Origin: Plectrocnemia conspersa
Taxonomy: Eukaryota > Arthropoda > Insecta > Trichoptera > Polycentropodidae
Direction: 5' to 3'
Assembly (NCBI GenBank): GCA_009617715.1
Contig: VTFK01000520.1
Span: 124,001-188,000 of the forward strand
Length of the DNA stretch: 64,000 nt
Part shown: positions 43,701 through 55,700 of the stretch, in pieces
Position numbering within the stretch: the stretch's first letter is position 1
Layout of the letters: each line of letters opens with the position of its first letter
Made by a program: the position numbers and the translations under genes
The notes under the pieces: generated by a model
Told to the model about the DNA's origin: nothing
The model's database searches: none
The model's input: the letters and a program-made list of their open reading frames with translations, nothing else

Positions 43701-46700
43701 TTTTAGAGTATTCAGAAACAATATAAATTTTGGTAATAACGGTCTTCAATTGTAAACATAAAATTCAATAATTTTTCATCATTTATGATTTTTATAAGAT
43801 TTCAATCTGCAGACAAAATCGTTTTATAAATTAAAAATATTAAATGCTGAGAGCAAAAAAGTCAAAAACTTGATTTGTTTGCCAGTCTACAGTCATGATC
43901 TATTCTTCTAATATATTTAGATCCTAAACAGAGAAATATTTATTAAACATCTATTACATAAAAGTAGTCATTATTTTTTAGACACAATAAGGAGTTGATG
44001 ATATCATCTAACATTATCTATAACAAAAGTTATTTACTTATATTCCTTTGAAAAAAATTATGTACTTTTTATTTAGAGTAATTTATCTCGTCAAATTTCT
44101 TTACTATGTTTATCATTTGTCCTTAAAAATTCATACTAAGATCAAGTGACAATATAAGCCTAGTAAGTATTCTAAGTAAAGCGGGTAAAAGTTTGTACGT
44201 TTTACTACTAATTGATTTTTTGTTGAGAAGCATTATATTCAGTTTGAAGCTAAGTGTTTTAAAAATAATAAATCATATCGTAAAAATATTTCTTTTTAAA
44301 TAAACTTTTATATATATACAAATAAATTTAATTAAAATAAACACAGCCATTAAATCAATGATGTTTGATATAATATCCACGTAATTGATTTCGAAAATAA
44401 TTTCTTTTGAGGGTTTTCCAACGTGTTTTGATTGAATTCGACCAACCAATCAACATGTTATATGAATGAAAGCAATTACTTTTTTTGTACGTTTTTTCGG
44501 CTACGCTTTTATTTATAAATTTAATCATTTGTGCTATATACATATGTATATAAAGATACATTTTTTAAATTAAAAATGTATTAAGTAATATTGCCACCGC
44601 CCTCTGTCGATAAATCATCTCCGGCCTCAGATCCATTTCCACTCCGAGTCTTATATAATGAACTTATTTCACGCTCCTTATACTTTAAAATGATAAAGTG
44701 AGAAAGTAATGTGTCATAATTGAACAAGCTTTAATTTTGATGGCGAACGAGAAAACAGCGTCAAAATGTAAATGATAAATGACAGACTTCGGGCCGTTTG
44801 CAGCGAAAAATATGACTTTTCCACGAAGGGATAGCAATTTCCATTCCTTTCCCTGAATTAATTTTGAAAGAGGGCATCGAGAAACGTTCACTACGTTAAT
44901 TTTAAATGCCTTTAAGACGTGCACTGATTCAAATTAGGAAATATTATTTGAGCTACGTTTTATACAACATGAAGATAGTATATTTTAATTTAACAAATTG
45001 TATATCTTAAAAATAATTATAAATTTAAATATTATGAAGCAGTGAAAAGATATTTTTTAAAATATTAAAAAATTATTATAGACTTTTAAACTCATGTATT
45101 TTTATAAATATCTTATTATTAGTAATTTACGGATAAATTTGCGTAATTTCACTTACACTTTATATAACATTAAGTGACTTAAAATAATAAATTTTCCGGC
45201 TTTATAACTTACAAAATGTTTTTAAAAGTACCAAAAAAATTTGATTCATATTTTTTATTGCAATGTACATGGCCATTTTAAAAGTTACACTAAAAACACA
45301 ATCAATAAATTTTAGACTCAAGATTATTAAAAAAGTATTTCACCTAATTTTTGTATCACATATGTAACCAAAATTTATTTTAAACATGCATTTTACATTA
45401 AATTTACTTTAATTTACAATAATTTACAAAAAATTTTGCAGCTAATAAAGTTATGTTAAATGTTTAAAGGTTTTGTATATATTTCTTTAAAACCAAATTA
45501 TTAAGTTCTTAAAAGTCCAGGGCTCGCATCCTTACAAAAGCACTGGTCAGACATTGCATTTTACGAAATTAGTTCTTGTCTGAATATGTAAGTGCTTGTT
45601 TGTGAGACTAGCTTATAATTATAAAAGTTGGCTTCTAGCAATTTTGATGCGGACTTTATTCTCTTGGTCGTGGTATGTTTTGTCATATAGCCAACTACTC
45701 AGGCATTTTAAATGCCTTAGTCTCTCAATTATATTTATATTCGTCTAATGTTAGGACTACATAGTTCAAAGGAGACTTTACATCATCGATTTTTATTCAT
45801 AGACCATTTTTATAAATACTTTATTTACATTATACTTGTACAGCGATCTCTTAAGGTCGTCAACGCTCCCAGCTAATTACTGATTTTTATTTCTTTCTGT
45901 CCCTGAAGTGCTTCTTTGAATATGGGTTTGGAATATATAATAAACAGATTGGGAGAAAGAACAAATCCCTCTTTGACACCTCTCTGAATTGGAATATGTT
46001 TGGCTTAATATTCCACAGTGCTTATTACTGCTAATTGATTACAATACAGATTTTTAAGTAGTCTTACGTCTGGCCTAATATAACTTAGAGCCTCTACAAA
46101 GTGATCATGTTTTACGCAATCGAATCAAGTAAATGTAAACAGGCTTACGAACTTCGTGACATCTCTGAAGTAGCATAAGCATGCAAAAACGTGCTTCTTC
46201 TATACCTAGGCCTTTCCTAAATCCAAATTGTGCTGGTTTCTTCTTCGCAACGTGTATGAATTCTACCTTGTATAATTTTTAACAGAATTTTCAGCGAGTG
46301 ACCCATTAAGCTGATTACAATAATTATTAAAATAATTAGAAATAAAGAGCTTATAAATATTATAAAAATAAAATAAATCTATTATTCTTATCATAAATTT
46401 TAAAGTAATTAATAATAAAAAAATATATTTAATATATATTAATTATTAAAATTAAATGAGATTATTGAAACTATTTTATTTAATAAACATATTTACACTC
46501 TCAATATTTTAATTTTTTTTTTTTTTGATAGATTCATCATTTAAGTTTTTTATTATTTTTTTATTTTTCCTGTAGATATACAAAATGTACACAATATTTC
46601 AAATCTCTACTTTTATTTTTTTATCAACATAATTATGTGATAATTTTAAGAACATAAAAATAAGCTTACAAAATATCGTATACTTTTTATGTATTACAGT

Positions 46701-49700
46701 TGTTGTATTATTTTTGTTAAATAAACTATTATAGAGCAAGCCAATTTCACCTTTGATGTTTACTTGTGTTATTTTTCATTGTTACAGTGTTTAGCAACTA
46801 TAGCGACAATGTATTGGCGCAGCAATGAAGAGAGCGTCGAAGGGGAGCGCCCACAAAGGGCTCCGGCTTTGGAAAGCAGAGACAGCTCTACTGCAATTGA
46901 CACAAGAGCTGATAGAGTGCAAGGTCTGACATGCCACATTTTATCACGTACTTTCACATATTTTTTAACATATATTTTTATTTGCTGTGTTGATTTTTCC
47001 AAATCCTCATCCATCCTAATTTTTTTTGGGACGATAATCCACCCTCGAGGAACGGTTTCAGCATCCGCAATGAAATGTATAATGTTCCCCGCAATTCTGC
47101 CACTTGATGAATAACATTACGGTTGTGTTGTGTACATATACAGTAGAGTTATGCCCGAAATACCAAACACGCCGCACACGTCGTCAATTTATATATGTAC
47201 TATAAAGATCCTCATATACATACGCAAAAGCGAAGCAATAATATTTCGAGGAAACTTGAGAGATAAAGGAAATGTAGTGAGACAATGTTGTAGGGAAAGA
47301 CTATGAATAATGGTCGAGAAATTCGCGCGTACCGGGATTAAAGCGATGCTTTCTTAACACGAGCGTGTATATGATATTATTAATATTTAATAAGTATACT
47401 TGATATATCGTTATATTATACTTTGCGTGAGTATGGCGAAAAATAAATAGTATGAATGTTTTAGTGCTTTTGGGACCGCGCTCATTGCATACTGCAAACT
47501 CATCAGAAGCATAAGTATAAAAGTAGGCAAGTAGCGAATAATAAAACATTGTTAGTACCTATATCAAAAAGGACCAGACAGTTTCGTAAATGAAATATCA
47601 CAATTAAGCTTTGATATAGGCAAATTTATTAGTACATAAAAATATATTAAAAAATCATGTGCTATGTAGCAACTAGCACATACTTTGTGAATTATATTGT
47701 AGATTGTAGTTTATTGGCGCGGCTCCGTTTGTGTTAAAATTTATTTGCAGGTTATTGTTGACTTTATTGATTTTTGAAGTTTAAAAATATTCAACGAATG
47801 AAAATTAGTAACAGTAAATTTAGGTATTCGATCCGAAAATTTTGATCGACTACTAAAGAAAAAAGCAAAGGAATATCGAAATATCAACAACAGCACCAGC
47901 TGAATTTCATAAATTTAATGTTTTACAAATTATAATATCGGTAATTTGACAACTAGATTTATTGCAGTAAAGTAAATAAATGATACATTCAGTTTCATGT
48001 GCTTATTCCTAAAAGAAAATCTAGAAAAAACCGCCTCGAATCTATCCAGAAAATATTTTTTTAAATATGTCATTTCTGTAAAATCATATCGAAATACATT
48101 TTTACAAATAGATATATATTTTTTACTAGTGAAAAAACTAATTATCTGGCAGGTTCTAGTTAAATCAAAGGAGTTTAACTTGTCCATATGTATATGTCTA
48201 AATGTTACAGTGAATGTGTATTTTTTTTAACGTTATATTTTGAATACTGAAGTCCAAATACATTTTTATCAGCAGATATATATTCTATTAGCGAAAATTT
48301 AATTTAACTAGTAGGCGATAATATGCTGCTCTAAAATGTATATAAAACTTAATTTGACAGTTGTGAAACGTCTATTTGCTGTTTAAACCCAAATCAAAAC
48401 GTTCTGGGTTATAATTTTAAGAAAAAACTAAAAAAACTTTTACAATTTAAGCGAGAGAAGAATAAAAATATAGAAAAAAAACAATAAAAAAAATTATATT
48501 TTTAGTATATTTTACCCAAAATTTGTAACCAATACCTGAGATTATACAATAACCTGTGGGTTAGTGTGGCTTCGCAAAATATTTTTATATTATTTTTTGG
48601 TATGAATATGTCAGTAATCTTTGATTGTTAATATTTGAAGGCTAATATCCATATTTTTAAAATGAATATAAAAAAGTGTAATATATACAATATTATTTTT
48701 AAAGCTATAGTGTATATAGCACAGGAAGGTGGGCTGAAGATGCATTTCATATGCGAGATCAGAGCATTATCCTTAATTAACACAATATCTAAAATTGACG
48801 GTGTCATGCGTTGGTGATTTTGGAAAGTTTAAAATCGTATCCGTGTCGTGTATAATACGTATTATTAGCTACCCTGTTATTACGCGTAGAACTTAGCAGT
48901 TACCATTAAAGACCCTCAATAAATTAATAAATGATCTTTAACAAGGTTTCCATTAGCGTCTCATTTGGTCCAACTTGTCAGTTCACTTTCATACATAGAC
49001 ACTGTACAACATTAGGGGTAGGTATACCCTAATGTTGTACAATATCATCTCTAATGCTGTACAGTGTTGTCCATGTTTTAAAATAATTAATTTTTAATGA
49101 TTTGTAGCGTATCGTATACTTATTATTTTTTAATATAAGAACGTTTATTATTGTAGTATAAGAAAAGTTCACTCAATCATACATGAAATATACATTATGA
49201 CACGTATCGAATGTAAGTCATACAATTTATTTATTTCATTGCAATCGGTTAGATACATATCGCTGATAAGGGTTAAATAGTATTGACATATTACTAATAC
49301 TACATTTATATAATAGAAAGCAAAATTTATTAAAATAAAGTATTGTATTATCTACAGATACAAAAAGTAGGTATTTTAATCATTTTTTACGCTTAGTTCT
49401 CAACAATTTTACATTTTTAATTAAAAAAATCCTTGAGTATTACGACGTGAATGTAAATTCGTTTTATAAATGCGAAAGTTAAAATTCACGCATGAGGGCT
49501 AAATAAATCATAGCGATAAAGATCTAACAGTTATATAAAATTTCTAAATGAATTTTCACGTTGAACTTTGTGGCAATTTGAAGACTTTAAACTTGACATT
49601 GCTATATTATGTACTTAAGAATATAATATATGCGAGCAGAAAACACTATGGCTCCAAAATATACACTGAATTTTAGTTAAAAATTCTGAATATTCCAAAA

Positions 49701-52700
49701 CTTGAGGTAGTAGAGCAATATTAATTTTATCTTCATAAATAATTTATATACTTGTTTGTTTAATCTTTAAATAAATATATGCGGTTAAAGAAATATATTG
49801 TGCTTTGTTATATTAATAAGAAATATTATGTTGCTAAGGCGCACTATGAAACCGTGCAAAATAAATTAAAATAATTTATATATTAATTTAAAATATGGTT
49901 ATGAAATCCTGAGACCACGCTGGCCTAATATAATATGTATTATGTATATGTTACAATAAATGTGTATTACCAGTGAAGTAGTGTTTTTTCTACAATAAAT
50001 AAAATTTACTTATTCAGCCTGGCACACAATTAATTTACATTTATATATTATCTATAAGCTTATTTAGCACATTATTAGTGATTTTTTAATACATAATAGG
50101 TACGACGAAGCTCAATTTTAATTTATCATCACGACATTCATCCGTGAGATTAGGAAAATCTAGTTAGAACTTACCTGCTACTGTCGGTTGGAATTATATA
50201 TCTTTATATAATCACTAACTCCGATCTCTCAGTTGAGAATCGTTAGTCATAAGCAATAGTCAGCGACATTTTTTTTTTAAATTTTACCGTCTAGTATCAG
50301 TAAAACTGTATTTGCTCACAATAGAGGATTTAGTATGTGTATTTCGAAATAATCAGTAATTCAGAAAATTGTAACGTCACATTGCTCGGCAAAATATTAC
50401 ATTATTTAAAATCAATTAAACTAAACCAAAACTTAAACTTAACATATTAACATAATGAAGCTTCAAAATCTATAGTTCGTTCTATACCTTTTATTAGATT
50501 AAGTTGCGTTTGGTTTATTTGGTTAGGTTAGGTTTGAATTGATGTTTCGCAACTGTAAAATTAAATTTTATAGACATTTTAGAGTTTAATTATTTGTTCG
50601 CTAGTAGAAATATATATCTACTTGTGAATATGTATTCGTATATGATTTTACTTAAAAATTTTGTGAACATAGTATAACTTAACTGGTAATACACCTTCAC
50701 TGTTGAAAATGCATATAATTCTTATTTTTAAAATAATTTATTTATACCTGTTAATATGTTATTGAGCATACGTTTTAAACGTTTTAGTCTTAACATGATA
50801 CTTATCGTCAAAACAACCATTTAATGTATAAATCTTAACCTTACCTAAACGAATTAAGTAAATCCAAAACTTAATAATTAGTTTAAGAACCATGGCAATC
50901 GTCGCTCCGATGAGTATTTCGCTCATTCTGAAGTACCACATGGATTCAATCATAATCTTCTGCTCTTTTTGCTCTTCATCAACGACATACACGCGGAAAT
51001 TAATTAACAAGGAATATTTATTATATGCTGATAACCTGAGAGTGCTCAAAAGTATTTGCACAGATTCGGATTCAATATCTTCATATTAAGATTCGCTATG
51101 TCCGCGTGGACATCTAACCGTGGGGTTTTTTTACTGTGTGCCCTTTTAACATTATTTTTACCGTGTGATAGGAAATATTTCATGTGATAATGAAATCCTA
51201 ATAAAACGTGTCAGTGAACACAATCATGAATCAAAGCCACTCTTCAATCGATAAAAATAAAGGGATTACAACGCACCACTGTAATCATCAACTATCAGAA
51301 GGTTGTACAGGAATGAGTGCAGCAGTTATCGGCCAAATGCCAAATAATTCTAATGTAAAAAAATAATAAAAGCTATCTATAAACTTAATCAATAACAGAA
51401 ATATCATTAGGTTACTACAACAATTTTTAATCTTTTAGTTAAAAAATAAAAAAAACATCAACAAAAAAAGCTTAAATATTTTAATACGGGCATTGGGTGA
51501 AATAAAAAATAAATAAATAAAAAGCAGCCCTTCTAGTTTGCTCCCGGAAAGGCTAAAAATTTTATTGCCTCGATTTCAAAATCCAACATTATATATTCCA
51601 GAGTCAAATTTAGCTGTAAATTTTTCAATCCCCTTAGAAATTTAAAATATATGTTTATTTTCTGTTTTTCTAGGAAGAAAAGCGAATATTGCCGGGATAA
51701 CTTTATTTTCTGCAATTCCGTGTATTATATTGTATACCTCAAAAAACCGTAATGCCATTGTTTTGAATATACCGTCAGCGAACCATTTTTTGGAACACAT
51801 CGATATCCGCAAATTTAAATACGTTGTGGAGATTAAAATCCGATTAGTACTATCACACATCTAAAACTGTTAATTCTTATGCGTCAATTTTGTATTCATT
51901 TAGATTTAGCAAATCTGACCAATTTGTTGAATTAGGAAGCGCTTGAAACGTGTTATCATTTTTTTGACATTACAAATTTTTGGCATTTGGTCGAAGACTG
52001 CTACACTCAATCCTGTACAGCCTTTTCCCAATAGCTGAAGAATCCCGTATTACGTTGTAATCGCCTTATCTTTCATCGACTGAAGAATTTTAGTGTCTTT
52101 ATGAAAAAAATATTTAAAACACACATAACGCGTAAAATCTAAAAATCCTCGTTAGTTTATTATCAAACTTTGTGTACATCTCGACGCCACTCTAGAGATT
52201 TGTAGTTATGTGAATATGTCATTTTTTAATATTGACTAAAATTCAACTTTTATAATAAATGAGAAAGCTATTTTTAGCAATGAACGCACCGATATTATCC
52301 TACAAACAAACTGCGGTTGAATGACATAAGTTTGTAATACTATAAAATAGATCCATATAACGTACACTACGCCTGTTGTGCAACGCCATACAAATAATAC
52401 ATAAAGGCAGTGACGATTCATACTCACAGGATTCTATTGCAAAATATAGTTATTATATGTTTATTTGAACGACCTAATAACGAACATAAATATAAATGTC
52501 ATTCATATACTATGAATTAGCAAGACGATGTTCCCGGGAAAAAATTCCACCGGCCGACAACACGATCAACTGAACTTTTGGTCTGATTAAATGCCAACAC
52601 GCTAACGCCTACTGATGTATACCTGTTCTGAAACTGCGGACGTCTTAATAAATACATACATCAAGGTATAAGTCGTCCATAAGAACATAAGATAAACATT

Positions 52701-55700
52701 AATGTTACTGTATCTAAAAATATATACTGGGCTGGACATTGTACTTACCATTTTTTTCGTCGTTTCATGGCGTTTTTCGTCGTTTAACGACGCACCACAC
52801 TGAAAACATTCTCGCGGCCATGCTCCGAGAACAATGAGCGCGGAGACATTTGAATGCGCGCGATGTCGTGTTTATTGCCAATTCCCATTGTGGTATTTAT
52901 TGTCGACAATACGGCCGCGGTTTCAAAAGATTACAATGTATTGTCGCGCGGGGCCGCGTTAATCCAGTAATGGATGTCGACAATTGCGGGCGTTGGCCCC
53001 CAATGGCGACGCAGCAAACACTTCGATCGATGCATAATTGTTAATTCCGATTTATTACCTAGGAATTCGCGCGGACGTGCGAACACTCGTATGGCAGGTA
53101 TTGGCTTATTTCTAGGCACCAGACCGCAACAGCGGGCGAGATAGGCTTTGACGAATTCCAATTAATACCAAGGTTAGGTCGTGTAGTACCTAATTACGTT
53201 TGAGGTTGTTGAGGATAGAACTATTTTGCCACACTGCGCAAATTAATTAGTTTTAAAAGTTTTCAAGCAGTCTAAATAAACAATTTATTTACACAAAATT
53301 GGAGAAGAGTCATAGAATAAGTTTATGAACGTAAAATAAAAATATATAATACGATACGTATATTTCTATCTTATATACACAAAAACTATCGATGGCTTAA
53401 AGTGAAAAATTTCTAACTCATATTTGACAACTTTACAAGAAAAACAAATAACTAAATAGACAACTTGAAACTAAGAAAATAAAACAATATCTTATGTTTG
53501 TAGTGTTTCAAGATTTTAGAGATAGCAATTTGTTGAGTGCGTGTATTTCGAGTATTACTTTTTATAAAAAATATCAATAAAAATCTGCTCTAGATGAACA
53601 CAAAAAATCTATAAGACTTTTGTTAAGAAACATTTTTTTGGCAATTTAGTACTACTTTTTAACCAACTTAGGTTTGTTTGTTAAACAATAAATGTCTAAA
53701 AATAAGAATTCATCATGTTTTCCTTTTAAATAAACAAATATTAATATCACATTAGCCTCCAAAAACATTATTAATGTGTACGGTAGATCTTAAATGTATA
53801 CACTAACGACCAGCATAGCACATAAAACAACATGAAAATCAAATTGATTGTTATGCGCAATATAAAACCAAGTACTTTTTTAATTGATTAGTGACAAAAA
53901 ATAGGAAAAAATAATTTTCACTAAAAAAACTAAAAACCTTATTCTACAATATTTACCTAAACATTTATAACTATTAATGAATAAAACTTTTACCATAAGT
54001 AAAAATAAATTGTAAAATAAATAAAAATAAGGTTATTAATCACAACTTAATCACATAAATATCACAATCATAAATCACATAAATCTGTTTTTAGAAAAAA
54101 TTACAATTTTGTACGCACTTCTTAGTTGTAAGGTTCTCCCTGATAATCGTAACTAACAAAAAAATATGATTTATATAGGAATATATTTTATTAGAATAAA
54201 TTAACTAGTGGTGCTAGCCAGTCTTTAGTATAAAAACTTAGAAGGCAAAGATGTTTTCCTGGACTTATTTTCCGCCCGCATTTGTAAAATAAGTTTTTAG
54301 AATTATATTTAAACGCTTCTTATTGTTAAAAACACGAAATATTCATAAATAGTCAAACGGATAATTGGTTATAAATGTCGGCAACTGGAGTCAAAAATCA
54401 ATGTGCTTGTTTATTATATTTCCCAAAAAATATTTACATACAATATTTACTACATTTTCATTCAGTACAAAGAAAATGTTCAGACTCTTGAGTCCTTGAA
54501 TTCTTACGCAAAAATCTTAGAAAAAAAAGCGTTTAATTTTATTTTTAATTAATGCACATGTATAAGATTTTTATTTTATTTATATATATATTTTTATTAA
54601 ATCTTTTATTGTAACCTGACAGGTGTAAGCCTAGTGCGTTACAACAGGGTAAATCCGTAGCAACTGAGTAAGTCAATCAGATTTAATGAATACCTACAAG
54701 TAAATATTAACCACCAGACTGAAACTCTTGAAATCGGTGACATAAATAATAATAATAAATTATTATGTGTAATATAATTTAAAACCAATAGATTTCACTG
54801 AAGCTGGGGCCGATTTTTTTATAATAGCGCATTTTTTTATAAATAAAAATTCGAGTGCCGCTGATGGGGCTCGAACCCGCAAACTTAGAATATTTTGCTT
54901 GAGACGTTACGGACAACGTTTAAAGATACAAAACAATTAAGACAATAAGGTATTTGTAATTAAATTGAATTGTAATAAAAAACAATTTAAAGTCGAGCAA
55001 AATATCTTTAACTCACAAATTTATACAAAACATATTTACCTCTGCTGGTTGTAAACATTCTTTACATTGTAAGCATTAAGAGGGATAATAATTTAATTTG
55101 AATATTTAACATATCAAAACCACGCAACTATTGTCAATAAAGTTCTTGGGAAAAAATAATAAAAAGTATTTAAAACCATTTAAAGAAATCATAAACTCAT
55201 TATATTGTTTTATCCAGTCCTTGTATTTATTTATGTACAAAGACTGGTAAAAAAGTAAGTAAAAACACCTAAATATTTTGTTTGAATTTAAGCAGTAAAT
55301 ACATATTATTATAGATTTTGAACTTACTTTAAATATTTATTTATAATTACGTTTTCAATAACTTTCAGAAAATTATGTTAGACCAACGTGGTTTCTGTTC
55401 ACCACGTTCTACTGTCCAACCTAATGTATTTTACGAAAACAGTGACAAAATATCTTAATTCTGGGAGACAAGTAGAGGTCATATATACTGATATTGTAAA
55501 AGCCTTAGACCTCAGAAAATAAAACTTAATTATTCCTGAGTTATTTGAGCGATCGTAGACAGTTCGTAACCAATGGCGGTAGATTTTGAAAGAATATCTA
55601 GCACCTACCGGAGCTCCCCAAGAATCCAACTGACACCTTTCGCTCTACTTGCTATTTAATGATGACATAAATACGGCAGTTACAGATTACAGTTTTAAAT

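Larger units (their letters stand above)
42063..46787 (+). other. beat intron 3
   Basis: 4725 bases, GTAAGA to CAG. Contains a MITE (42348-42629), a GC-richer islet at about 44590-44930 and a non-LTR reverse transcriptase remnant (45525-46315). A poly-T stretch lies near 46510-46526. The remainder is AT-rich. Confidence 0.85.

Noticed and set aside
46769..47014. 81-codon minus-strand ORF
   Set aside because: Antisense of beat exon D and the start of intron 4.
46924..47114. Read-through of exon D into a hydrophobic run, as a membrane-anchored isoform
   Set aside because: The frame stays open to 47114, but the hydrophobic codons lie beyond a GT donor that joins in phase to exon E, and the sequence lacks any Beat-like pattern. 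Intron retention cannot be excluded but has no support.
54848..54915. Functional tRNA gene
   Set aside because: Only the T arm is convincing. Acceptor stem, D arm and anticodon arm cannot be drawn.
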